Shown in pieces: positions 1 through 5,912 of a stretch of 12,810 nt of DNA (its first letter is position 1; every line of letters starts with the position of its first letter). A program made the position numbers and the translations under genes. The notes under the pieces were generated by a model. It saw only the letters and a list, made by a program, of their open reading frames with translations. It was not told the DNA's origin and did not search any database. This DNA is from JBKPNX01 sp046732855 (GTDB lineage: Bacteria > Pseudomonadota > Alphaproteobacteria > Geminicoccales > Geminicoccaceae), in NCBI GenBank assembly GCA_046732855.1, contig JBKPNX010000166.1, positions 1 to 12,810 of the forward strand. Reading direction: 5' to 3'.

Positions 1-1023
1 CTCGCCGACGTGGTCGGCGACGTAGGCGCCGCGCCGGCCCAGGGGCTTCTCCCGGCCCGTGGTCGAATCGCGCTCGGTCTGGTGCTCCATTTCCGAATTG
101 AGCTCGGCGCCGAGCAGGACGATGAAGGCGGACAACCAGAACCACATCAGCAGGATGACCACGGCGCCGAGCGAGCCATAGGTCTCGTTATAGCTGCCGA
201 AGTTCCTGACGTAGATCGAGAACGCGATCGAGCCGATCGTCCAGACGGCGGTCGCGATGGCCGCGCCCCAGCTGATCCAGCGCCAGCGCGCCGGGGCGCG
301 GCTCGGCCCGAAGCGGTAAATGAGGGCCAGAACGACCAGCGCCACCCCGAATAAAATGGGCCAGCGCAAGACACCGAGCAGCGTCTGCGCGACCGGACCA
401 AGCCCGACGGTGTTCAGCAGGACCGGGACGATGATGATTGCGCCGATGGCCACCATCAGGGCCACGATCACCATGAGCATCAGGCCGAGTGCGCCCAGGT
501 TCAATCGGATGAATCCGCGCTTCTCCTGCTCGTCGTAGATGATGTTCAGACCCTCGATCAGCGCCTTCAACCCCTTGGCCGCGCCGTATAGCGCGATCAG
601 GATGCCCAGCGCCACGCCGAAGCTCAGCTTGCCGACGTTCGCTGCCACCTTGTGCGCTTGGTCCGTGATGATCGCGGCGGCGTCCGGCGGCATCATCGCG
701 CTGATGGTCCCGATCTGCTGCTCGATCTCCAGCGGATCGAACGCCAGCGCCCAGATCGAGATGAGCGCCGCGATCGCCGGGAACAGGGCAAGCAGCGCGT
801 AGAACGCCACCGCAGCTGCGATCAGCGCGACATGGTCGTCACCGAGTTCGCGCCAGGTACGGAGAAGGATGTCGCGCCATCCGGACGTGGGGATCTGGGA
901 GGGATGGTCAGCCTCCCGGCCCCGCTCTCCCGGCCCAGCGGCTTCCTGATCGCGGTCGCGCCGTGCGGACAAAGGCGCCGCCCCCGACCTGGAGGAGGAT
1001 CGAGGGCGGCGGCGGGCGCGCAC
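1..1023 (-). CDS. YihY/BrkB family inner-membrane protein (C-terminus cut by window edge)
   Basis: The frame is open from a GTG at 1023 down to base 1, giving 341 residues with the C-terminus missing. About 46 Arg/Ser/Glu-rich residues come first, then six hydrophobic segments at roughly 65-93, 134-155, 178-202, 220-237, 250-270 and 284-307. The stretch FGSYNETYGSLGAVV followed by MMWFWLSAF and GAELN (about 275-309) is the hallmark of the YihY/BrkB (formerly 'ribonuclease BN', UPF0761) family. These are polytopic inner-membrane proteins of unsettled function; the RNase label is known to be wrong. The GTG was chosen because GGAG lies 7 bases upstream and no ATG exists before the first helix; the exact start is less sure than the family. 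The gene follows the DUF3618 gene by 23 bases and is probably the last visible member of the stress operon. The charged N-terminal tail is predicted to be cytoplasmic. Confidence 0.9.
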   Translation of the reverse strand, partial: MRARRRPRSSSRSGAAPLSARRDRDQEAAGPGERGREADHPSQIPTSGWRDILLRTWRELGDDHVALIAAAVAFYALLALFPAIAALISIWALAFDPLEIEQQIGTISAMMPPDAAAIITDQAHKVAANVGKLSFGVALGILIALYGAAKGLKALIEGLNIIYDEQEKRGFIRLNLGALGLMLMVIVALMVAIGAIIIVPVLLNTVGLGPVAQTLLGVLRWPILFGVALVVLALIYRFGPSRAPARWRWISWGAAIATAVWTIGSIAFSIYVRNFGSYNETYGSLGAVVILLMWFWLSAFIVLLGAELNSEMEHQTERDSTTGREKPLGRRGAYVADHVGE

Positions 1024-1046
1024 GTGTGCTCTCCGCAGCCGTGCGC

Positions 1047-2030
1047 TCAGGCGTTTGTGCTGCCGCTCTGACCGGGACCCGGATCTTTGCGCTCGACTTC
1101 GGCCTTGGCGGCTTCGGTCGCCGCCTCGGCGACGCGCTCGGCCTTCTGGCGCACGGTCTCGACGAGGGATTCCGCGGCGGCCTTCCCCCCTTCCAGGCTC
1201 AGCCCCTGCCGTTCCGCCTCTTCGCGCGCGGCGCCGTACGCGGCTCCCGCGGCCGCCCGCGCCTTCTCCACCTGCTCCCAGCCGACCTCCTTTGCGCGCT
1301 CCGTGAGGCGCTCGCGTGACTCGCCGAGCCACTCGTCTTCTTTCTCCGTCGCCGGCAGCGCCGCGCCGATCGCCGCGCCGGCGGCGAGACCGAGCGCGCC
1401 GAGCACGAGCGGCTGCTCGTGCAGCGTGTCGAAGAACCCACGCCGCACGCGCCGTCCATAGTAGCTGGCGCGATCGCTCGCATCTCGCGCGCCCTGCCAT
1501 AGCTGCTCGCCGGTCTGGCTGAACCGGTCGCGCGCGCTCGCACTCAGCTGCCGGGCCCGCTCGCGTGCGCCGCGGGCCGCCGAGCGGGCGCCCTGGCTCC
1601 ATTCGCGCGCGCTCTCACGGGCGCTTTCGCCCCACCGACCGGCTTGCCCGGCATCTTCGCTCAGCCCGCGGCTCTCGCCATAGGACTGACCGCCGCGGCG
1701 GCTTCCGCCGGACAACTCCTGCAGATCGTCATCCTCGTCGTATTCCCGGCGTCCCGAGCGGGAACTCGACAGCATCAGCCAGACCAGTCCCGTGCCGACC
1801 AGGGCCACGGGGACCGGGTTGTCCCGCACCATCGTGCCGAGGTTACGCAGGAAATCGCTACCGTTGCTGCTTCGCATGTAGTCCACCACTTGCTCGAACA
1901 TCTGCCCGGGCGACAGACGCTCCTGGATTGCTTCCAGCGTTTCTTCCACCTCGGCGCGCGATTCCTGGACCTCCCGCTGCACTTCCTGGGACGACTTGGA
2001 ACCTGGATCCGTGCCGTATCGGGTGCTCAT
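1047..2030 (-). CDS. DUF3618 domain-containing membrane protein
   Basis: 327 residues. The N-terminal part (about 12-95) matches the DUF3618 pattern: an acidic helix (SSQEVQREVQESRAEVEETL), then the NPVPVALVGTGLVWLML membrane segment at 71-87. A long Arg/Ser/Glu/Ala-rich region (95-200) follows, with helical repeats such as ESARESAREW and GARERARQLS. A second glycine/alanine-rich membrane segment lies at 207-226 (PLVLGALGLAAGAAIGAALP), and the tail from 230 to the end is an Ala/Glu/Lys amphipathic helix. No catalytic motif is visible. DUF3618 proteins are envelope proteins of unknown function, commonly found beside small holin-like proteins in Alphaproteobacteria. The ATG overlaps the stop of the upstream gene as ATGA, so translational coupling is likely. 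A structural role at the inner membrane is an inference. Confidence 0.88.
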   Translation of the reverse strand: MSTRYGTDPGSKSSQEVQREVQESRAEVEETLEAIQERLSPGQMFEQVVDYMRSSNGSDFLRNLGTMVRDNPVPVALVGTGLVWLMLSSSRSGRREYDEDDDLQELSGGSRRGGQSYGESRGLSEDAGQAGRWGESARESAREWSQGARSAARGARERARQLSASARDRFSQTGEQLWQGARDASDRASYYGRRVRRGFFDTLHEQPLVLGALGLAAGAAIGAALPATEKEDEWLGESRERLTERAKEVGWEQVEKARAAAGAAYGAAREEAERQGLSLEGGKAAAESLVETVRQKAERVAEAATEAAKAEVERKDPGPGQSGSTNA

Positions 2031-2419
2031 TGAACCTGCTCCTTCACCATGTGAGCGTTGCGCTTGAGAGCTTCGACGGTGCGGGTAGGCGCCAAGTTGC
2101 TGGCCTTCAGATCGTGCATGCCCTTGTAGATCAGGGCGAACGCGAGGATCGCCACGACGCCGCCCACGATCAGTGACGACCAGCCGGGCGCCAGACCAAG
2201 TTCCGTCAAGGCGATTACCAGCGCCTGCAGGAGAACGATCAGGGCCGCTAGCGCGAGGATTCCTCCGGCAGCGAGCGAGCCGACCGCAATGCCCGCTTCG
2301 GAGACTTTCTCCGCAAGCTCCGCCCGGGCGAGTTCGATCTCCTTCCGGAACAGCGTGGTCACGCTGTTGGTGAGGTCGGCGAGGAGCTCCTTGAAGGAGC
2401 GATCGTCAGTCTGTTGCAT
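2027..2419 (-). CDS. Phage-holin-family (holin 3_6-like) small membrane protein
   Basis: 130 residues starting at the ATG at 2419, chosen because GGAG lies 7 bases upstream (2427-2430) and because it places the start after the previous gene's stop; the longer open frame to 2530 would overlap that gene. An amphipathic helix with RKEIELARAELAEK at 25-38 leads into two membrane segments at about 41-70 and 76-98, then a basic cytosolic tail. This is the pattern of the Pfam 'putative Actinobacteriophage holin / phage holin family' group (PF07332-like). Most chromosomal members are not lysis proteins: they sit in stress-related membrane operons, as here, and no endolysin or phage gene is nearby. 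Its stop overlaps the start of the DUF3618 gene by four bases, so the two are probably made in fixed ratio. Confidence 0.87.
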   Translation of the reverse strand: MQQTDDRSFKELLADLTNSVTTLFRKEIELARAELAEKVSEAGIAVGSLAAGGILALAALIVLLQALVIALTELGLAPGWSSLIVGGVVAILAFALIYKGMHDLKASNLAPTRTVEALKRNAHMVKEQVQ

Positions 2420-2444
2420 GAATGGACTCCTTGCCCCGCTTTCC

Positions 2445-3083
2445 TCAGGCGCCGGCAGGACGCGAGCTCGTGCTCGGGGTCCACACTCCGGGTGTGGTCG
2501 TGGCGCCGGCGGGGCTTGCGGCCGCGCCATGGGTGGTCCGCTGTGGTTCGTAGCTGCTGCGCTCGGCGCCCCGCTCCCGCCGCGCGGAGGAGCTCTTCAT
2601 GAACCGGGCGAGGGCAAAGCCCGCGACCATTGCGCCCCCGAGGAACGCGCCGGGCCGCTCGCGCGCGAACTCCTCGATGCTGTTCACGACGTCGCCCACT
2701 TCGCGGCGCTCCAGCGAGCGCGCCATGCTTTCGATACTGTCGGCCGCATACCGCGAATACTCCGCGGCCATCGGTTGTCCTTGGTCGCGCAGTTCGTCGG
2801 ATGCCGTCCGTAGCGCCTGGGCGATGCCGTCGACCCGGTCGACGGCCGCCTGCTTCTGCTGGTCGACCACAGAGCGCGCGCGCGCGCGCATGTCCTGCGC
2901 AGTCTCCTTGGCCTGCCGCTTCAACTCGACGGCCTTTTCTTTGAATTGTTCTTTCACTTGGCCGGTTACCTGCTCAGCGCTGCTGCGCAACGCTTCGGTC
3001 GCTCCGCTGCTGTCGTCACTGCTGGTAACCGGCGTTCTGGTTCGAGAAGAGTTGTCGCCGCGATTCTTGCGCTGTTCAGTCAT
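2445..3083 (-). CDS. Coiled-coil, single-helix membrane protein (nutrient-deprivation-induced / DUF883-like)
   Basis: 212 residues. Residues 1-28 are polar and disordered. From 29 to about 140 the protein is a continuous charged helix (QVKEQFKEKAVELKRQAKET) with coiled-coil spacing. A single membrane segment follows the motif RERPGAFLGGAMVAGFALAR at 141-160, typical of DUF883-type and rhizobial 'nutrient deprivation-induced' proteins, which anchor by a C-terminal glycine-rich helix. The last 50 residues are low-complexity Ser/Thr/Pro/Ala. A GGGAGA ribosome binding site precedes the ATG. No enzymatic motif is present. The gene lies 45 bases after the microprotein gene and 25 before the holin-like gene, so it is probably transcribed from the same EcfG-type promoter. 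Family assignment rests on pattern recognition and is moderately secure; molecular function is unknown. Confidence 0.82.
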   Translation of the reverse strand: MTEQRKNRGDNSSRTRTPVTSSDDSSGATEALRSSAEQVTGQVKEQFKEKAVELKRQAKETAQDMRARARSVVDQQKQAAVDRVDGIAQALRTASDELRDQGQPMAAEYSRYAADSIESMARSLERREVGDVVNSIEEFARERPGAFLGGAMVAGFALARFMKSSSARRERGAERSSYEPQRTTHGAAASPAGATTTPGVWTPSTSSRPAGA

Positions 3084-3128
3084 GGTGCTCTCTCCCTTTT
3101 CACTCGCTCCATACCATTCAGGGCGGCG

Positions 3129-3203
3129 TCACCTGATACCGAGCAGAGACAAAACGGCGAGGATCACGACGATCACGCCGATGATGTAGAACACGCTGTA
3201 CAT
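3129..3203 (-). CDS. 24-residue membrane microprotein, first gene of the stress operon
   Basis: A complete reading frame of 24 codons from ATG at 3203 to TGA at 3129. The product is almost entirely one hydrophobic helix: it begins MYSVFYIIGVIVVILAVL and ends with a short polar LGIR tail, enough to span the membrane once. It is preceded by an unusually strong ribosome binding site (GGAGGAGG at 3214-3221, 10 bases before the ATG) and by an exact EcfG-type promoter. The combination of a perfect ribosome site, promoter and hydrophobic frame makes a real gene likely despite the length. I recall similar tiny unnamed membrane proteins in Alphaproteobacteria but cannot name a family. The inferred role is an accessory to the neighbouring envelope stress proteins. 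Confidence 0.75.
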   Translation of the reverse strand: MYSVFYIIGVIVVILAVLSLLGIR

Positions 3204-3213
3204 GGCAGGCGGG

Positions 3214-3221
3214 CCTCCTCC
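3214..3221 (-). promoter_or_regulatory. Strong ribosome binding site of the 24-residue microprotein
   Basis: GGAGGAGG on the minus strand, 10 bases before the ATG at 3203. It is the strongest Shine-Dalgarno match in the window and is the main reason to accept so short a gene. Confidence 0.7.
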
Positions 3222-3250
3222 GGAGCCGGATTGTGGTGCCCCGGCGCGAG

Positions 3251-3275
3251 AACGAGCCGCCGGCGGAAAGGTTCC
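3251..3275 (-). promoter_or_regulatory. EcfG-type general stress promoter (GGAAC-N16-CGTT)
   Basis: On the minus strand GGAAC (3275-3271) is followed after exactly 16 bases by CGTT (3254-3251). This matches the established consensus for sigma-EcfG promoters of the alphaproteobacterial general stress response. Transcription would begin near 3244, giving a leader of about 40 bases before the microprotein ATG at 3203. The orientation and distance fit a promoter for the operon running leftward from 3203 to beyond base 1. It is the only exact match seen in the window; a second GGAAC on the same strand near 3830 lacks the CGTT. Confidence 0.75.
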
Positions 3276-3554
3276 AACCCTGCGAGCGACGATTTAGAGT
3301 CGCCGCGGCGACGCTTACGGCGCGGTGGAGCTGCCTGCGCAGCTGCGGACCAGTTCGAAGGCGTGCTTGTCTAATGCTGGGCGGCGTCGGTGCGTTTTCG
3401 CCTGATAGTCAGGTCCGCCAGCATGTCATCCCGGCGGCTAAGGCGTCGGCGCGATGGCAGGGTAGCCTCGGTGGCGATGAAGCCGGCGATGACGCGCAGA
3501 TGTCCGGACCGGATCGGGCACCTGCGCGTCTAACGAAGGTCCTGCTGGCAGTCT
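3276..3554. other. Non-coding interval upstream of the stress operon
   Basis: The stretch between the microprotein gene and the histone-like gene carries the EcfG-type promoter at its left end and a long stem-loop at 3491-3530. Between these I see no convincing gene: the open frames crossing it lack ribosome sites and recognisable protein sequence. Any activator or second promoter of the operon would lie here, but none is recognisable. Confidence 0.5.
3491..3530 (-). terminator. Long stem-loop downstream of the histone-like gene
   Basis: A perfect 9-base inverted repeat, GACGCGCAG (3491-3499) and CTGCGCGTC (3522-3530), continues inward with several more pairs broken by mismatches or wobbles, around a loop of about 6 bases. 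It begins 24 bases after the stop codon of the histone-like gene. There is no T-run after it on either strand, so it may be a U-less terminator or a 3-prime stability element rather than a standard intrinsic terminator. Confidence 0.4.
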
Positions 3555-3692
3555 CTACTTCGACTTCCCGGCCGACTGCGCCTTCTTGGCGGCGGCCGGG
3601 GACTTGGCCTTTTTCGGGGCCGCCTTCTTGGCGGCCGAGGAGGTTCTGCTGGCGGGCGCCGAGGTCTTGCTTTGGGGCGGCTTCTTGGCCAT
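3555..3692 (-). CDS. Histone H1-like Lys/Ala-rich basic protein, 45 residues
   Basis: Frame of 45 codons from ATG at 3692 to TAG at 3555. It starts MAKKPPQSKTSAPASRTSSA and continues with repeated AAKKA, APKKA and AAAKKA motifs, ending GKSK. Composition is Lys, Ala, Ser and Pro with no acidic residues at all. This is the pattern of bacterial histone H1-like (HC1/AlgP-tail-like) proteins, which bind DNA through a disordered basic tail and compact it. GGAG (3700-3703) lies 7 bases before the ATG. Another frame on the same strand (3409-3705) is open but acidic/Gln-rich and reads as a shadow of the AAG/GCC repeats. The gene stands alone, divergent from the deacetylase gene. A nucleoid-protection role is an inference from composition. 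Confidence 0.75.
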   Translation of the reverse strand: MAKKPPQSKTSAPASRTSSAAKKAAPKKAKSPAAAKKAQSAGKSK

Positions 3693-4024
3693 TGATGTAC
3701 TCCACAGACTCAACCGGTGCTCTTCTAGTCGATAGCGCCAGTCATGTCATCAGGAGACTAATGATGGATACTTTACATTTGTCGCGATTGCCGGAAGCGA
3801 TCCAACCCGTGGCGGATGCGTCCAGGTTCCCCGAAGCGCGACTTCGCGGGTGCGAGCTGCCGACCGCTCAGCCAGAACAGGCTCCCGGCCGGACCCGCGA
3901 AACGGACGCGTCGCCGGCTGCGCCGGGATGAGCCATTTGCCATCGAGAGCGGCTCGGGTAGCATCGCCGGCCTGGCGCCTCGACAGGCGCGAAGCGCATC
4001 ACGACGGGGATAGGGAGAGGCATC
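3693..4024. other. Divergent promoter region between histone-like and deacetylase genes
   Basis: 332 bases separating two divergently read genes, so both promoters should be here. The stretch 3755-3790 is locally AT-rich and is the likeliest promoter area, but I cannot place a confident -35/-10 pair. A short hairpin, GCGCCT-CGAC-AGGCGC, lies at 3975-3990 in the leader of the deacetylase gene, about 35 bases before its start. No gene is recognised in the interval. Confidence 0.45.
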
Positions 4025-4924
4025 ATGGCAAAGGAAATCCTGTGCGCCTACGGCGTCGACGTCGACGCGGTCGCCGGCTGGCTCGGTTCCTACGGCGGCG
4101 AGGACAGCCCGTGCGACATCTCGCGTGGCATGTTCTCGGGCGAGGTCGGCTCGCCGCGCCTGCTGCGCCTGTTCGAGCGCTTCGGGATCAAGACCACCTG
4201 GTTCATCCCGGCGCACTCGATCGAGACCTTTCCCGAGCAGATGCAGGCGGTCGCCGACGCCGGCCACGAGATCGGCATGCACGGCTATTCGCATGAGAAC
4301 CCGATCGCGATGACGCCGGAGCAGGAGGAGGCGATCTTCGACAAGTGCATCGAGGTGATCACCGCGCTCGCCGGCAAGCCGCCGCGCGGCTACGTCGCGC
4401 CGTGGTGGGAGTTCGGCGCCAAGACCAACGAACTCCTGCTCGCCAAGGGCATCAAGTACGACCACTCATTGATGCACAACGACTTCCACCCCTACTACGT
4501 GCGGGTGGGCGATGCGTGGACCAAGATCGACTACTCCAAGCATCCGAGCCACTGGATGAAGCCGCTCGTGCGCGGCCGCGAGACCGATCTGATCGAGATC
4601 CCGGCGTCGTGGAACCTGGACGACCTGCCGCCCATGATGTTCATCAAGGCCGCGCCCAACAGCTACGGCTTCACCAATCCGCGCGACGTCGAGCAGTTCT
4701 GGCGCGAGCAGTTTGACTGGGTATATCGCGAGTACGACTATGCGGTGTTCACGATGACCATCCATCCGGACGTCTCGGGCAAGCCGCACGTGCTCGCCAT
4801 GCACGAGCGCCTGTTCGCCCACATCAGCAAGCACCCCGGCGTGCAGTTCACGAACTTCGAGGCGATCGCGGACGATTTCGCCAAGCGCTACCCGCGCGGC
4901 CGCGAGGCGCGGCCGCAGTCCTAG
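4025..4924 (+). CDS. Cytosolic CE4 (NodB-fold) deacetylase, Helicobacter pylori PgdA-like
   Basis: 299 residues from ATG at 4025 with a good AGGGAGAGG ribosome site. It resembles H. pylori PgdA (HP0310) along its whole length: MAKEIL.AYGVD.DAVAGWLGSYGGEDSP at the start, HEIGMHGYSHENPIAM at 81-96, GYVAPWWEF at 122-130, KYDHSLMHNDF, PPMMFIK and FTMTIHPDVSGKP. The metal-binding triad is intact as Asp14, His86 and His90, at the same residue numbers as in HpPgdA; Asp12 and His247 are further conserved active-site candidates. There is no signal peptide or membrane segment, so the protein should be cytosolic, as HpPgdA also lacks a classical signal. In H. pylori this family is linked to peptidoglycan N-deacetylation; related CE4 proteins act on cyclic imides or allantoin, so the substrate here is not fixed by sequence. 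The gene appears monocistronic. Confidence 0.88.
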   Translation: MAKEILCAYGVDVDAVAGWLGSYGGEDSPCDISRGMFSGEVGSPRLLRLFERFGIKTTWFIPAHSIETFPEQMQAVADAGHEIGMHGYSHENPIAMTPEQEEAIFDKCIEVITALAGKPPRGYVAPWWEFGAKTNELLLAKGIKYDHSLMHNDFHPYYVRVGDAWTKIDYSKHPSHWMKPLVRGRETDLIEIPASWNLDDLPPMMFIKAAPNSYGFTNPRDVEQFWREQFDWVYREYDYAVFTMTIHPDVSGKPHVLAMHERLFAHISKHPGVQFTNFEAIADDFAKRYPRGREARPQS

Positions 4925-5085
4925 CCGCAGATGTCCGAAGCCGCGTCGGCTCGATCGGCCAGCGTGCCGCCTGACGTTCGCTCGACAGGGACAGCGACCG
5001 CCCGGCCTGCCACCGCGCTCCTCGCTGGGGCGCGGCGGCGTGCGGGCGATCGTCTCTGGTGACCAGCGCGGCAGGGGGAAGCGCC

Positions 5086-5501
5086 GTGAAGCTTCTCAGA
5101 TCGACCCCGGTCGCCCTGGCATGGGCACTGGGCGCCTGAGTTGGTCCGGGTGCCGCCCAGCAACTCCAGTTCGCGTGCGCTGCGAAAGATGACGGTTTCG
5201 TCGATGCGCAGGAATCCAAGCTGTGCACGGACCGCGAGGCTGTGCACGGATCGCGAGTTTGATGAGAGTGACGGGCGAGCGGGCCCTCACGGAGAGAGCT
5301 CTCAAGACGAGGGTCCAGTGCGCGCAAGGCCTGCCCACGTTCGCCGAGGCCGATCGGAAATGGCGACGGCAGATCAGCCGCGAGGAATGGGTCGGCTTCA
5401 GCGGCGAGCGCTCCGCCGGCGCGACCGAGTCGAGCGGCGGTATAGACGCCGACGAGTACGACGTGTGGCGCACGCGGGGCACGCAGCACATGCAGCAATA
5501 G
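5086..5501 (+). pseudogene. Decayed gene for a secreted EF-hand protein
   Basis: A GTG at 5086 with AGGGGG 7 bases upstream opens a signal peptide (KLLRSTPVALAWALGA), broken by TGA at 5137. The same frame continues with AAQQLQFACAAKDDGFVDAQES, an EF-hand loop that looks one residue short, and KLCTDRE. A 19-base tandem duplication (5221-5239 and 5240-5258) then shifts the frame, and a further single-base shift near 5267 moves it again. The last frame reads TGERALTERALKTRV...GLPTFAEAD, then a second EF-hand loop, then ISREEWVGFSGE...DEYDVWRTRG and TAG at 5499. In that loop DRKWRRQI becomes the canonical DRNGDGQI if one A is removed at 5358-5360 and one G is added at 5367-5369. Together the pieces make a protein of about 130 residues of the EF-hand, signal-peptide type. 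Several independent lesions argue for decay rather than one sequencing error. Confidence 0.72.
5221..5258 (+). repeat. 19-base tandem duplication inside the EF-hand pseudogene
   Basis: CTGTGCACGGACCGCGAGG is followed directly by CTGTGCACGGATCGCGAGT: two copies of a 19-base unit differing at two positions (C/T at the twelfth base and the last base). Nineteen is not a multiple of three, so the duplication moves the reading frame by one. Only one copy fits the protein (LCTDRE), which marks it as a mutation rather than a functional repeat. Confidence 0.75.
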
Positions 5502-5912
5502 TTGTCCGCGCCGCCGGCGTCCAAGACTGACGGGGTCGCTTGGGCGCTGCTCACCCGCAGAGCGGGATGAAGGCCGCCGCGAGGTGCCAGTCCCGGGACG
5601 AGGGCTTTGCATCTCGTTCTACTCGTGCTGCCGCTCAGACGGAGTTGAAGAGGAGCGTGGATCGGCGTCCCGCTGCACCCGGCAGCGGGAAGCGCATCTC
5701 GTGCCAAGCGCGAAAACTCGCGTGGAAGCAACCACGCCCGCTTGTGGTTCGCGCCGTACCGCACTATGTTTCGCCGAGGTCTGCGTTCGACGTCGCCGTG
5801 GGTTCGCAGGAGGCGGTTATCCTACGAGTCCGAGCGGGGGCGGCGGGGTCGGGCCTTGCGTCGCGGCGCGGTTGCCCGGCGTAGTCTCCCTGCGCACATG
5901 AGGACACGTTCG
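5502..5912 (+). other. Long non-coding leader region before the cold-shock gene, with two hairpins
   Basis: About 400 bases without a credible gene. It holds a perfect 9-base-pair hairpin with a 5-base loop (TCCCGCTGC / GCAGCGGGA, 5668-5690) and a second 6-base-pair hairpin with a 6-base loop (GCGTGG / CCACGC, 5720-5737). Neither has a T-run. Cold-shock genes often have long structured leaders, so these may belong to the csp transcript, but I cannot place its promoter. Open frames here lack ribosome sites and recognisable protein sequence. Confidence 0.4.

Noticed and set aside
1565..2176. Long open frames on the plus strand opposite the DUF3618 gene (also 1644-2033)
   Set aside because: They are Arg/Pro/His-rich mirror frames of a GC-rich gene, lack ribosome sites and resemble no family, while the minus strand reads as DUF3618.
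2027..2419. Prophage lysis module suggested by the holin-like protein
   Set aside because: No endolysin, spanin or structural phage gene is nearby, and the gene is embedded in a stress operon where this family is usually found.
3806..3830. Second EcfG-like promoter on the minus strand upstream of the histone-like gene
   Set aside because: GGAAC is present at 3830-3826, but after 16 bases the -10 reads CGGG instead of CGTT, and the leader would exceed 100 bases.
3233..3931. 232-codon plus-strand open frame across the histone-like gene
   Set aside because: It runs over the EcfG promoter and opposite the Lys/Ala repeat, has low-complexity Arg/Ser/Pro content, and has no ribosome site.
5540..5884. 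114-codon plus-strand frame before the cold-shock gene
   Set aside because: No ribosome site, random Arg/Ala/Ser composition, and it contains the two hairpins of the csp leader region.
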